Source: a virus. From it: a stretch of DNA of 63,990 nucleotides. Under the pieces are notes generated by a model, which saw only the letters and a list, made by a program, of their open reading frames with translations, did no database searches and was not told the DNA's origin. A program made the translations under genes and the position numbers. The DNA lies in the IMG/VR virus record IMGVR_UViG_3300010158_000067, positions 1-63,990 of that record; one strand, given 5' to 3'. This document shows, piece after piece, positions 57,238 through 63,170 of this stretch (its first letter is position 1; each line of letters opens with the position of its first letter).

Positions 57238-57935
57238 ACATGAATCACAAACCCAGATTGATCTTGGCGGGCTGGACCTTTTGCACGAAGGCCAACAATC
57301 ACACCTTTGTCATCGAGGAAGCGGAGGTCGTGCTTGTCTCCGTCAACAACTTTCTTTCCTTTATATTCTGAGGGAAGGTCGAAACCTTTCTTTGTGGAGA
57401 ATACGGCGGCAACATTATGCCCAGCGTTCAACGCCAATGCACAGTGAACATGATTGAGTGCAGTCTCACTTCGTGAGAAGGTCAAGTTATAATTGGGAAT
57501 CCCGTGAGATAAACGGGAAAAGCTTTTTGTGTAGTCATAGAATTGTACGCTGGGGAATTGCTGAAATACCGTTTTGCCATTATGTTTGATGCGTTCCCAT
57601 TTCACATCTGAAGTAAGATTGAGTCGAAACACGGGAAGCAGGCTTTTCTTTGCACAGTATTTGATTGCCTTTTCGATTTCAGAAAACAGGTTTTCCATGA
57701 AAGCTGGAATGTTCGCGAAGAATTCTTTTGTTTTCTTTATTCTTGCTTCCTTCACCATGTCTTGCTGGCCGCGTCCAGCAAAATCCAAGCAAGACGCTTT
57801 GCAACCTTCGCTTGCATCGGCGCAAACGTCGAAGCCGCTCAGGTCGCTATGCGCGAAGTGTATGCCATAGGTCATATAACCCATTGCAAGGGATTTCAGT
57901 GTTTTATCGTTCGAGGTGGTCAAGATTGTCTGCAT
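57234..57935 (-). CDS. Gp88-like phage protein, 233 aa
   Basis: Start at 57935 (MQTILTTSNDKTLKSLAMGYMTY), after a TATTCT box and nine bases; the longer frame from 58052 is not needed. CADASEGCKASCLDFAGRG gives C-x6-C-x3-C, and the body (VFRLNLTSDVKWERI, YDYTKSFSRLSHGIPNYNLTFSRSE) fits Gp88-type proteins, which are of unknown role. The Cys triplet may bind metal or an iron-sulphur cluster. Confidence 0.55.
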   Translation of the reverse strand: MQTILTTSNDKTLKSLAMGYMTYGIHFAHSDLSGFDVCADASEGCKASCLDFAGRGQQDMVKEARIKKTKEFFANIPAFMENLFSEIEKAIKYCAKKSLLPVFRLNLTSDVKWERIKHNGKTVFQQFPSVQFYDYTKSFSRLSHGIPNYNLTFSRSETALNHVHCALALNAGHNVAAVFSTKKGFDLPSEYKGKKVVDGDKHDLRFLDDKGVIVGLRAKGPARQDQSGFVIHV

Positions 57936-57943
57936 GTGAAAGA

Positions 57944-57971
57944 GAATAGCAAAACAACAGAGAAGCGCAAC
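57944..57971 (-). promoter_or_regulatory. Sigma70-type promoter for the Gp88-like gene
   Basis: On the minus strand TTGCGC, 16 bases, TATTCT, then nine bases to the ATG at 57935. Same layout (TTGCxx/TTGTTT-N16-TAxxxT) as the other right-hand genes. Confidence 0.6.
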
Positions 57972-57994
57972 ATAAAAAGGAATAAAAAAACAAA

Positions 57995-58014
57995 CATTAC
58001 GCACTTTGTGCGTA
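57995..58014 (-). terminator. Inverted repeat with T run: ATTACGCA/TGCGTAAT
   Basis: On the minus strand ATTACGCA-CAAAG-TGCGTAAT then GTTTGTTTTTTT. Copies or variants occur at 58584, 59195 and 59733, always between a palindrome and the next promoter. Confidence 0.65.
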
Positions 58015-58030
58015 ATAGGCATAATGGCGG

Positions 58031-58046
58031 CCAGGGGTGCCCCTGG
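58031..58046. repeat. CCAGGGG palindrome 6
   Basis: CCAGGGG-TG-CCCCTGG, perfect, followed after six bases by a CCACAACCC/GGGCTGTGG hairpin (about 58050-58073). Confidence 0.85.
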
Positions 58047-58080
58047 CACCACAACCCTTTCGGGCTGTGGGGTTTAGGGT

Positions 58081-58266
58081 TTAGAACCTTTCGTTTTGAT
58101 CTGCGCAGTGGTTGCAGATCACATAAGACCTACGAATAAAAACCCTTTCTTCGCACTGCTTGCAGGTTTTCCATTCACTGTCTTTCTGCATCTGATGGTA
58201 GAACTCAATGTCCTCCTGATCGTTGATTTCGTAGTGACCGAAGTTGTCGTCGTAGAATGATGCCAT
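58081..58266 (-). CDS. Zinc-ribbon protein, 61 aa
   Basis: An acidic N-terminal half, then KTCKQCEERVFIRRSYVICNHCADQ with two CxxC pairs. A small zinc-binding protein; role unknown. AT-rich leader with AATTAAAAATAAATAAAT before its ATG. Confidence 0.65.
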   Translation of the reverse strand: MASFYDDNFGHYEINDQEDIEFYHQMQKDSEWKTCKQCEERVFIRRSYVICNHCADQNERF

Positions 58267-58282
58267 ATTTATTTATTTTTAA

Positions 58283-58528
58283 TTACCAAACTGTTGATTC
58301 AATTTCCTGCGCGTGTTCAGTGCGGATCTTAGCAATAAACGCGAAATGCTCAAGAGCTTTTTCGGTTGTTACGATTCCCTCTTTCGAGAGTTCATGATAA
58401 ATTTCCTTTCGAGTCCAACACTCGACAATCTCAGACCAACCATAAGAGAGATTATATGATGCATTTGCATGGATCTGCACAGCGTCAACAAGGTTCAATA
58501 GCAAGCGGGTTTCGTCAAGTGGATTCAT
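58283..58528 (-). CDS. Hypothetical protein, 81 aa
   Basis: Start at 58528 (MNPLDETRLLLNLVDAV), eight bases after a TTTAAT box with TTGCTT 17 bases before it. Helical; SEIVECWTRKEIYHEL. The longer ORF runs through the palindrome and is rejected. Confidence 0.55.
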   Translation of the reverse strand: MNPLDETRLLLNLVDAVQIHANASYNLSYGWSEIVECWTRKEIYHELSKEGIVTTEKALEHFAFIAKIRTEHAQEIESTVW

Positions 58529-58583
58529 TGGACTTTTATTAAAGCATGAGAGTAGCAAGAAAGCAAATAAAAAAAGACAAATA

Positions 58584-58603
58584 TTACGCATCTTATGCGT
58601 AAT
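58584..58603 (-). terminator. Second TTACGCA-type inverted repeat
   Basis: ATTACGCA-TCTTA-TGCGTAAT in plus-strand reading, with a T run on the minus strand. Variant of the 57995 copy with a changed loop. Confidence 0.6.
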
Positions 58604-58616
58604 AGACATGATGCGG

Positions 58617-58632
58617 CCAGGGGTGGCCCTGG
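58617..58632. repeat. CCAGGGG palindrome 7
   Basis: CCAGGGG-TG-GCCCTGG: the right arm differs at one base (G for C), leaving the left arm intact. Confidence 0.85.
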
Positions 58633-58640
58633 CCATTACG

Positions 58641-58665
58641 CCCCACAACCCTTTCGGGTTGTGGG
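58641..58665 (-). terminator. CCCCACAACCC hairpin after the DUF2693-like gene
   Basis: CCCCACAACCC-TTTC-GGGTTGTGGGG, 11-bp stem without a T run, between the gene stop at 58681 and palindrome 7. Confidence 0.6.
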
Positions 58666-58680
58666 GGTTAGGCTTACTCT

Positions 58681-58959
58681 CTACAATCCCACGCTTGTCA
58701 CTTGACAGTTCTTTGCTTTCACTTCCCTGATATTCTCAAGATACAAAGTGCGATAGCCAGCGTTTGTTCTGTCGCCATTCTTGCTGACGGCATAGAGCGT
58801 GACGGTCCCCTTGGGCGCATAATTCGTGCCACCCTTGAGATTCTTCTTGACTCCCGTGCGCACAACGTACCTGCTAACATCACCCAGCTTGTTCCTGTAA
58901 AGAACAGAAAAGAACTTGCCTTTGGTCGATTCGATGATTTGTTGTTTTGTGGTGTTCAT
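58681..58959 (-). CDS. DUF2693-like protein, 92 aa
   Basis: Start at 58959 (MNTTKQQIIESTKGKFFSVLYRNKLGDVSRYVVRTGV), after the stop of the 57-aa gene by TAATATG. The body is an SH3-like barrel with VTLYAVSKNGDRTNAGYRTLYLENI. Found in other phages without a known function. Confidence 0.6.
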   Translation of the reverse strand: MNTTKQQIIESTKGKFFSVLYRNKLGDVSRYVVRTGVKKNLKGGTNYAPKGTVTLYAVSKNGDRTNAGYRTLYLENIREVKAKNCQVTSVGL

Positions 58960-58960
58960 A

Positions 58961-59134
58961 TTATTCTGCTTTGATGTCTCTGAAATTGATTTCCCAGTCT
59001 GGCACAAACAAGAAAGTTTGTCCAGTTGGTCTTTCGTATACTGCCATGCAGCCGTTATCTTTTGCGATAATCGCGATATCATATTTTTCAAGTAGAGCTT
59101 TGAACTCCGTGAGGAACTGCTGTTTCGTATCCAT
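58961..59134 (-). CDS. Hypothetical protein, 57 aa
   Basis: MDTKQQFLTEFKALLEKYDIAIIAKDNGC; a small alpha/beta protein. First gene of a two-gene unit with the DUF2693-like gene, and leaderless: its ATG follows TATGAT by six bases. Confidence 0.6.
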   Translation of the reverse strand: MDTKQQFLTEFKALLEKYDIAIIAKDNGCMAVYERPTGQTFLFVPDWEINFRDIKAE

Positions 59135-59140
59135 GTGAGA

Positions 59141-59168
59141 ATCATAGCAAAACGAAGGAGCGATGCAA
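59141..59168 (-). promoter_or_regulatory. Sigma70-type promoter for the 57-aa gene
   Basis: On the minus strand TTGCAT, 16 bases, TATGAT, then six bases to the ATG at 59134. Confidence 0.65.
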
Positions 59169-59194
59169 TAAAAAAGAATAAAAAAACAAACATT

Positions 59195-59214
59195 ACGCAC
59201 TTTGTGCGTAATAG
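59195..59214 (-). terminator. Third TTACGCA-type inverted repeat
   Basis: Identical stem and loop (ATTACGCA-CTTTG-TGCGTAAT in plus reading) to that at 57995, with a T run on the minus strand. Confidence 0.6.
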
Positions 59215-59226
59215 GCATAATGCGGG

Positions 59227-59242
59227 CCAGGGGCGGCCCTGG
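59227..59242. repeat. CCAGGGG palindrome 8
   Basis: CCAGGGG-CG-GCCCTGG, right arm changed at one base. Followed directly by CCCCACAACCC/GGGCTGTGGGG. Confidence 0.85.
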
Positions 59243-59268
59243 CCCCACAACCCTTTCGGGCTGTGGGG
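59243..59268 (-). terminator. CCCCACAACCC hairpin
   Basis: CCCCACAACCC-TTTC-GGGCTGTGGGG, with one changed pair compared with the 58641 copy. Downstream of the 83-aa gene. Confidence 0.6.
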
Positions 59269-59284
59269 GTTGCCTATTTGCACT

Positions 59285-59536
59285 CTACAGGACTACACCC
59301 TTAGGTACAAACAACCTCCCTGAGTAAAGATGCTCTTCAGCGTCTTCATCCCAGTTGAAAAGCTCGTACGAGCCACTTGGGTGCGGCTGCGTCACATAAT
59401 TATCTGAAAGCATCAAATCTTCCAGCCGATTGCTGAAAACAGGAACCATGCCATGCTCGAAGTAAGCATAGATGTTTTCACTGAAGAGGCAATCATTCCA
59501 CTCGATCATTATCGTTTCGTTTTTGGTTTTGGTCAT
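59285..59536 (-). CDS. Hypothetical acidic protein, 83 aa
   Basis: The family is not recognised. MTKTKNETIMIEWNDCLFSENIYAYFEHG, with an acidic FNWDEDAEEHLY near the end. Downstream of the 39-aa membrane peptide, probably co-transcribed with it. Confidence 0.55.
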   Translation of the reverse strand: MTKTKNETIMIEWNDCLFSENIYAYFEHGMVPVFSNRLEDLMLSDNYVTQPHPSGSYELFNWDEDAEEHLYSGRLFVPKGVVL

Positions 59537-59562
59537 ATAAGCAAGTTAGCTGATGTTCGCGG

Positions 59563-59682
59563 TTAGTCAATCATTTTAATGATTATTTCTTGGATTAGCG
59601 TAGCTAATCCAACGATGCCCAGCGATAAGAAGCCAGCGCATAGGAAGCTGAGGATGAGTTCGAAGCCAGTAAGCAATGCCAT
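59563..59682 (-). CDS. Small membrane peptide, 39 aa
   Basis: MALLTGFELILSFLCAGFLS then GIVGLATLIQEIIIKMID: two hydrophobic stretches with little charge. Strong support from its promoter: TTGATT-N16-TATAGT, six bases, ATG. Confidence 0.55.
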   Translation of the reverse strand: MALLTGFELILSFLCAGFLSLGIVGLATLIQEIIIKMID

Positions 59683-59688
59683 ATTTGA

Positions 59689-59716
59689 ACTATACACCCA
59701 ACAGAGCAAGAATCAA
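59689..59716 (-). promoter_or_regulatory. Sigma70-type promoter for the 39-aa peptide
   Basis: On the minus strand TTGATT, 16 bases, TATAGT, then six bases to the ATG at 59682. Confidence 0.65.
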
Positions 59717-59732
59717 TTAAAAAGACAAATAT

Positions 59733-59752
59733 TACGCACTTTGTGCGTAATA
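59733..59752 (-). terminator. Fourth TTACGCA-type inverted repeat
   Basis: Stem and loop as at 57995; T run on the minus strand from AAAAAGACAAAT. Confidence 0.6.
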
Positions 59753-59764
59753 GCCATGATGCGG

Positions 59765-59780
59765 CCAGGGGCACCCCTGG
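59765..59780. repeat. CCAGGGG palindrome 9
   Basis: CCAGGGG-CA-CCCCTGG, perfect. Separated by 9 bases from a CCCCACAACCC hairpin. Confidence 0.85.
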
Positions 59781-59789
59781 GGGGTTCGC

Positions 59790-59815
59790 CCCACAACCCT
59801 TTCGGGTTGTGGGAC
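59790..59815 (-). terminator. CCCCACAACCC hairpin
   Basis: CCCCACAACCC-TTTC-GGGTTGTGGGA; last pair changed. Downstream of the 70-aa gene. Confidence 0.6.
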
Positions 59816-59827
59816 TTAGCTTTGTCT

Positions 59828-60040
59828 TTACTTTGTTTGCTTGATGCCTGCCTCGATGAGCATCTCATCGAACTGACTGAGCACCTTGATCTTCGATCCC
59901 TTCAGGGCGAATTCCTTCTTGATCTGGGCGTATGCGGAGCACCCCTTGATGGGATAGATGCCTTTGGTTTCGAGCTTCAGAGCGCTCGCCAGCATCAGGA
60001 GGCGATAAGCGGAGATTGCTTCTGGTGTGTTGAATGTCAT
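59828..60040 (-). CDS. Hypothetical protein, 70 aa
   Basis: Start at 60040 (MTFNTPEAISAYRLLMLASALKLETKG), after TAATATG from the 86-aa gene. Helical: it recurs in phages as a small conserved protein (AISAYRLL..ASALKLE.KG). Function unknown. Confidence 0.6.
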   Translation of the reverse strand: MTFNTPEAISAYRLLMLASALKLETKGIYPIKGCSAYAQIKKEFALKGSKIKVLSQFDEMLIEAGIKQTK

Positions 60041-60041
60041 A

Positions 60042-60302
60042 TTAGAGCTTGTGAATGTTGATGCCGTTTGCGTTGCAATAGTCAAGAGCTTTTGCAATGT
60101 CTTCTGCCGTTTCCAAGAAGTAGGTCGTGTGACCTTCCTGAAGCGGGTGTTCGATGTTCAATGTCAAGCGGGCTTCGCCGTCTGGCAGCTTGAACGATGC
60201 TGCACTAATTACCTTGCGGTAACTGGTGTCAACAGTCACCTTGCTGTTGATCGGATTGCGGACGTAGGTGGTGCTGAAGCTGGGATGTAGTGTCAATTTC
60301 AT
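60042..60302 (-). CDS. Hypothetical protein, 86 aa
   Basis: Beta-rich MKLTLHPSFSTTYVRNPINSKV, then a helix with TTYFLETAEDIAKALDYCN. First gene of a two-gene unit; ATG nine bases after TATCTT with TTGCAT 16 bases before that. Confidence 0.6.
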   Translation of the reverse strand: MKLTLHPSFSTTYVRNPINSKVTVDTSYRKVISAASFKLPDGEARLTLNIEHPLQEGHTTYFLETAEDIAKALDYCNANGINIHKL

Positions 60303-60416
60303 TGCTTAGGTAAGATACCACATCTGCTCTGGTATGCAATGGCAAAAAGCATTTTTAATCAAAATAAATTACCACACACAAACCCTTGAGCAACAAGGGT
60401 TTACGCAGACGCAGTT

Positions 60417-60432
60417 CCAGGGGTGCCCCTGG
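60417..60432. repeat. CCAGGGG palindrome 10
   Basis: CCAGGGG-TG-CCCCTGG, perfect. Followed by the terminator at 60445. Confidence 0.85.
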
Positions 60433-60444
60433 CCATGTGGGCAA

Positions 60445-60475
60445 CAAAAAACCCCGCCGCGAGGCGGGGTTTTTG
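60445..60475 (-). terminator. Intrinsic terminator after the 86-aa gene at 60490
   Basis: AAAAACCCCGCC-TCGC-GGCGGGGTTTTTT on the minus strand: 12-bp stem and long T run. Confidence 0.85.
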
Positions 60476-60489
60476 CTTGACTTGGTCAA

Positions 60490-60750
60490 CTAGACGCTTG
60501 CCACACTGTGATCGAGTTTGTGTAGTTCAGGTGACGGGTCGAGATACCAAGTCTTCGATCTACCCTTTGAGTCAAGCTCATTGAGCGAGAAAAATGCATT
60601 GCTCGCACTACCAATCGTGCTGGGAAAAAACTTTAGGGTTGCACCCTTCGACAGCTTCCTGCTGATATTTGCAACAGAAATGTGGAAATTTTTGTAGATC
60701 ACGCTGTTCGTGGTGGTGTGGGCGACTTTGACTGTTGGTGTGTTCTTCAT
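60490..60750 (-). CDS. Hypothetical protein, 86 aa
   Basis: Start at 60750 (MKNTPTVKVAHTTTNSVIYKNF). Beta-rich with SKGRSKTWYLDPSPELHKL. Its promoter TTGCGC-N16-TATTCT lies nine bases upstream. Function unknown; the longer ORF is a run through the intergenic repeats. Confidence 0.55.
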   Translation of the reverse strand: MKNTPTVKVAHTTTNSVIYKNFHISVANISRKLSKGATLKFFPSTIGSASNAFFSLNELDSKGRSKTWYLDPSPELHKLDHSVASV

Positions 60751-60846
60751 ACGCGAGTAAGAATAGCATGTGGCTAGGTGAGCGCAACAAAAAAAGCACA
60801 AAAAAGCAAACATTCACAAACCCTTATGTAATAAGGGTTTGCGCAG

Positions 60847-60862
60847 CCAGGGGCAGCCCTGG
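60847..60862. repeat. CCAGGGG palindrome 11
   Basis: CCAGGGG-CA-GCCCTGG, one change in the right arm. The preceding inverted repeat is AACCCTTATGTAATAAGGGTT rather than TTACGCA. Confidence 0.85.
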
Positions 60863-60888
60863 CCCCACAACCCTCTCGGGCTGTGGGG
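60863..60888 (-). terminator. CCCCACAACCC hairpin
   Basis: CCCCACAACCC-TCTC-GGGCTGTGGGG, loop changed from TTTC; downstream of the 67-aa gene. Confidence 0.6.
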
Positions 60889-60902
60889 GTTAGGGGGAGG
60901 GA

Positions 60903-61106
60903 TTACTCCTCTTCGCCCCCGAAGAGTGACTCCCACTCTTCAGCGGTGATTCCTGTTTTCAGGAACTCCCGCTCGTCAGCGGAGAGGTTGGGGAAGGCGT
61001 TCTGGATCAGCTCCCCACTTGCCCAAGCGTCAAGCTGGGCTTCGGTGACGGGTAGGTTGAGCGTACGGGTGATGCCAGAAACCATTGAGGTGCGTGTGAT
61101 GTTCAT
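60903..61106 (-). CDS. Hypothetical acidic protein, 67 aa
   Basis: Start at 61106 (MNITRTSMVSGITRTLNLPVTEAQLDAWASGELIQ), joined to the membrane peptide gene by TAATATG. The acidic tail is ESLFGGEEE. Helical; resembles small regulators by outline only. Confidence 0.6.
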   Translation of the reverse strand: MNITRTSMVSGITRTLNLPVTEAQLDAWASGELIQNAFPNLSADEREFLKTGITAEEWESLFGGEEE

Positions 61107-61107
61107 A

Positions 61108-61233
61108 TTAGTCGATGATTTTAACGGTGATGTAAGCAACTGTGGAGAGGATAAGGGTCAGAGGGGCGAATGTAAAGAAAATCTTAAAAAAGACTTCCGC
61201 AACAACCAGCATTTCGTAATTGGCATTAACCAT
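61108..61233 (-). CDS. Small membrane peptide, 41 aa
   Basis: MVNANYEMLVVAEVFFKIFF then FAPLTLILSTVAYITVKIID. Two hydrophobic stretches; first gene of a two-gene unit. Confidence 0.5.
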   Translation of the reverse strand: MVNANYEMLVVAEVFFKIFFTFAPLTLILSTVAYITVKIID

Positions 61234-61340
61234 GTCCAAACTCTACAGCATGGGGATAAAAAAACAATTAAAATTGAAAACAAAAACCATGCCAAACGCA
61301 AATCTTTTTGCGTTTGGACGTAATAGTGCTTGACACGCGG

Positions 61341-61356
61341 CCAGGGGCAGCCCTGG
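61341..61356. repeat. CCAGGGG palindrome 12
   Basis: CCAGGGG-CA-GCCCTGG. Preceded by GTGCTTGACACG, another TTGACA-like sequence. Confidence 0.85.
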
Positions 61357-61382
61357 CCCCACAACCCTTTCGGGCTGTGGGG
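61357..61382 (-). terminator. CCCCACAACCC hairpin
   Basis: CCCCACAACCC-TTTC-GGGCTGTGGGG, after the 83-aa gene at 61395. Confidence 0.6.
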
Positions 61383-61394
61383 TTTACCCTTACC

Positions 61395-61646
61395 TTACTT
61401 AGCTAGGTCGAAGAAAGGCCCGCTGAACGTGATGCGGTCAGACTCGAAGTCCATTTTGCGAAACTCGTCCGCTTCGAAGTTTTCTACTTGCCGATCCGCG
61501 TCTTGGATTTCGAGTGCGCGATCTTGAAGTATCCATTCGATATGGGCGCTAAGTTCTTGGAGCGCAGCCACTTGCGCGTCCGTGAGCGCGAGCGAGGCTG
61601 TGTCCTTGATTGTTTCAGTGAGGGCGAGGATGGAGGATGTAACCAT
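61395..61646 (-). CDS. Hypothetical helical protein, 83 aa
   Basis: Start at 61646 (MVTSSILALTETIKDTASLALTDAQVAALQEL). Helical and acidic throughout with few aromatics (WILQDRALEIQDADRQVENFEADEF), coiled-coil-like. Promoter TTGCAA-N17-TATATT lies six bases from the ATG. Confidence 0.6.
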   Translation of the reverse strand: MVTSSILALTETIKDTASLALTDAQVAALQELSAHIEWILQDRALEIQDADRQVENFEADEFRKMDFESDRITFSGPFFDLAK

Positions 61647-61730
61647 GCTGGGAATATAAGGTATATAGCCCTGAGTTGCAATAAAAAAAGAAAAAATTTC
61701 CACCTTATCATGTAATAGGGGTAGGCGCGG

Positions 61731-61746
61731 CCAGGGGCGGCCCTGG
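61731..61746. repeat. CCAGGGG palindrome 13
   Basis: CCAGGGG-CG-GCCCTGG. Immediately followed by a CCCCACAACCC/GGGCTGTGGGG hairpin (61747-61772). Confidence 0.85.
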
Positions 61747-61772
61747 CCCCACAACCCTTTCGGGCTGTGGGG
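61747..61772 (-). terminator. CCCCACAACCC hairpin
   Basis: CCCCACAACCC-TTTC-GGGCTGTGGGG; the same stem as at 61357, following the Cys-rich 86-aa gene. Confidence 0.6.
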
Positions 61773-61784
61773 TTTATGCGAGTG

Positions 61785-62045
61785 CTACTCGTAGTCTTCA
61801 TCCGTGCCCCAGCCCGCGCTCGCGAGCCACTCCGCGTCCGCGCCGTCATCGGACGGCTCGCCATCGCCCGTGTGCCCGTCATTGCAGGCATCGCAACCGC
61901 GTTCGCAGCCATCGCAGCGCTCGCGCTCGCGCTCGTCAAGCGCGAGTTCTTCACGCATAGCCTCGACGGCCATCGCGATCTGCGCGAGGCAGTCGCCGTT
62001 CATGTGGTTTTCGCGGATGAGGGAGATCAGGTCGTTCGTGGTCAT
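61785..62045 (-). CDS. Cys- and acid-rich protein, 86 aa
   Basis: Start at 62045 (MTTNDLISLIRENHMNGDCLAQIAMAVEAM). CDGCERGCDACNDG forms a compact Cys cluster, followed by a strongly acidic GDGEPSDDGADAEW tail. Very GC-rich. Could bind metal; role unknown. Confidence 0.6.
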   Translation of the reverse strand: MTTNDLISLIRENHMNGDCLAQIAMAVEAMREELALDERERERCDGCERGCDACNDGHTGDGEPSDDGADAEWLASAGWGTDEDYE

Positions 62046-62051
62046 GGGGCA

Positions 62052-62078
62052 ATTATAGCAAAAAACTGTGATTTGCAA
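62052..62078 (-). promoter_or_regulatory. Sigma70-type promoter with perfect TATAAT
   Basis: On the minus strand TTGCAA, 15 bases, TATAAT, then six bases to the ATG at 62045. Confidence 0.7.
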
Positions 62079-62141
62079 TACGCTATTTCCGTGCCAATTA
62101 AAAACATTTTTATATAGGCACTTAATAGAGCTTGACTCGGG

Positions 62142-62157
62142 CCAGGGGCGGCCCTGG
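62142..62157. repeat. CCAGGGG palindrome 14
   Basis: CCAGGGG-CG-GCCCTGG, preceded by GCTTGACTCGG. The T-run terminator at 62194 lies on its far side. Confidence 0.85.
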
Positions 62158-62193
62158 GCGTTTGTCAAGTATTTTTTCTTGTTTATTCTGCAC

Positions 62194-62220
62194 AAAAAAG
62201 CCCCGCCTTTCGGCGGGGCT
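62194..62220 (-). terminator. Intrinsic terminator after the 90-aa gene
   Basis: AGCCCCGCC-GAAA-GGCGGGGCT followed by TTTTTG on the minus strand. Confidence 0.85.
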
Positions 62221-62241
62221 AAGTGTCTGCGCGGGGCGCAC

Positions 62242-62514
62242 TTACACCAGATGCGCGATCTGGTGGTCGAGCGCGTCCGATTCTGCCGCGAGCTTGGCCT
62301 CGACAAGGCGCTCGTACTCAAGCGCTTGCGATCTGGACTCAGCGCGTTCGTCCAGAAGCCAGCGGGCCTCATGGACAGCCGCAAGCGCGAAGTCCGTGAG
62401 CCCGTGGAGAAGTTCGACATCGCCCTCGCTCAGGCGAGCGGGGTTGAGGTCGCGCACATATGCGCGCATGGCGGTGAGGGTTGCGGTGAGGGTGGAGGAG
62501 CGGTTCGTATCCAT
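62242..62514 (-). CDS. Hypothetical helical protein, 90 aa
   Basis: MDTNRSSTLTATLTAMRAYV and a helical body (LHGLTDFALAAVHEARWLLDERAESRSQALEYERLVEAKLAAE). Charged coiled-coil-like. GC-rich. Leaderless by its promoter. Confidence 0.6.
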   Translation of the reverse strand: MDTNRSSTLTATLTAMRAYVRDLNPARLSEGDVELLHGLTDFALAAVHEARWLLDERAESRSQALEYERLVEAKLAAESDALDHQIAHLV

Positions 62515-62520
62515 GCGCTA

Positions 62521-62548
62521 ATTGTAGCAAAGAATTGCTGTTTTGCAA
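62521..62548 (-). promoter_or_regulatory. Sigma70-type promoter for the 90-aa gene
   Basis: On the minus strand TTGCAA, 16 bases, TACAAT, then six bases to the ATG at 62514. Confidence 0.65.
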
Positions 62549-62622
62549 TACGCTATTTGCGCGCCAAGTGAAAATGTATTTTCAAAGATTAACTGTTTCA
62601 TGCGTAATAGGCATGGTTTGGG

Positions 62623-62638
62623 CCAGGGGCCCACCTGG
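62623..62638. repeat. CCAGGGG palindrome 15
   Basis: CCAGG-GGCCCA-CCTGG: only five pairs remain; the left CCAGGGG is intact. Confidence 0.75.
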
Positions 62639-62695
62639 AATAAACCTAAAAGTTTCAAAGATTAACCGTAATAGGCTTAATAGTAGCACTATTGA

Positions 62696-62711
62696 CCAGG
62701 GGCGGGCCTGG
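62696..62711. repeat. CCAGGGG palindrome 16
   Basis: CCAGG-GGCGGG-CCTGG: five pairs, left arm intact, preceded by ATTGA. 57 bases from copy 15 with no gene between. Confidence 0.75.
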
Positions 62712-62743
62712 ATTTTGTCAAGCTTTTTTTTCACTTTTTTTCA

Positions 62744-62774
62744 CAAAAAAGCGAGGCACCTAAGCACCTCGCTT
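62744..62774 (-). terminator. Intrinsic terminator after the 37-aa peptide
   Basis: GCGAGG.../CCTCGC stem followed by TTTTTTG on the minus strand. Confidence 0.7.
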
Positions 62775-62788
62775 TGTGCTACTTGCGC

Positions 62789-62902
62789 CTACTTGACAAG
62801 CCTAGTTGTAACCCACACAGCGCTAACCATTAGCACTGTGATTGGTACGAAGTTAAGGGCGATTTGAGTGAGGCCTTGGGCGATAGTGATAAGGTCTTGC
62901 AT
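62789..62902 (-). CDS. Small membrane peptide, 37 aa
   Basis: MQDLITIAQGLTQIALNFVP then ITVLMVSAVWVTTRLVK, a hydrophobic helix with basic tail. Its terminator follows the stop closely. Confidence 0.5.
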   Translation of the reverse strand: MQDLITIAQGLTQIALNFVPITVLMVSAVWVTTRLVK

Positions 62903-62929
62903 ATTAGGTAGTTAGGTAAGGGAGTTGGG

Positions 62930-62950
62930 GCGGGCACCTAAGTGCCCGCC
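62930..62950 (-). terminator. Hairpin GGCGGGCACCT/AGTGCCCGCC
   Basis: GGCGGGCAC-CTAA-GTGCCCGCC perfect stem without a T run, just after the 54-aa gene. It may be a terminator or a processing site. Confidence 0.5.
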
Positions 62951-62960
62951 GTTGTGTGTG

Positions 62961-63125
62961 TTAGATCTTTTCTTTGATGTCGCCAACCCATACAGAGTGG
63001 CCGCTTGTTAGTGTTATGTAAATGCTTCCAATGTAGGCAATTACGCCTTCGAAGCCGATAGCTTCGAACTCGAAGCGAGCCTTGAGCTTGACCTTGTCAC
63101 CGATAGAGAGGGAGAGCGTTTCCAT
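62961..63125 (-). CDS. KOW/SH3-like small protein, 54 aa
   Basis: METLSLSIGDKVKLKARFEF with a GD-x-V opening, then GVIAYIGSIYITLTSGHSVWVGD. A beta-barrel typical of small nucleic-acid-binding domains. ATG seven bases after TATAAT. Confidence 0.55.
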   Translation of the reverse strand: METLSLSIGDKVKLKARFEFEAIGFEGVIAYIGSIYITLTSGHSVWVGDIKEKI

Positions 63126-63132
63126 GTGTGCG

Positions 63133-63160
63133 ATTATAGAGAATGAGTGCAGAGAAACAA
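63133..63160 (-). promoter_or_regulatory. Sigma70-type promoter with perfect TATAAT
   Basis: On the minus strand TTGTTT, 16 bases, TATAAT, then seven bases to the ATG at 63125. Confidence 0.7.
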
Positions 63161-63170
63161 GCGTTTTTTT

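Noticed and set aside
57935-58052. N-terminal extension of the Gp88-like gene
   Set aside because: It runs through the palindrome and T-run hairpin; ATG at 57935 follows a TATTCT box.
59135-59283. Extensions coding GPGPPLAR- or QGRPWPAL-like segments before the true starts at 58959 and 59134 (also 61395-62420)
   Set aside because: They are translations of the palindromic repeats and terminator hairpins, recurring in the same form before several genes.
61785-62420. 211-aa ORF upstream of the Cys-rich gene
   Set aside because: It spans a palindrome, a terminator and the TATAAT promoter at 62052-62057; start at 62045 is better supported.
51338-62711. CRISPR array
   Set aside because: Copies are 16 bp, separated by genes of variable length, and not spaced by uniform spacers; no cas genes.
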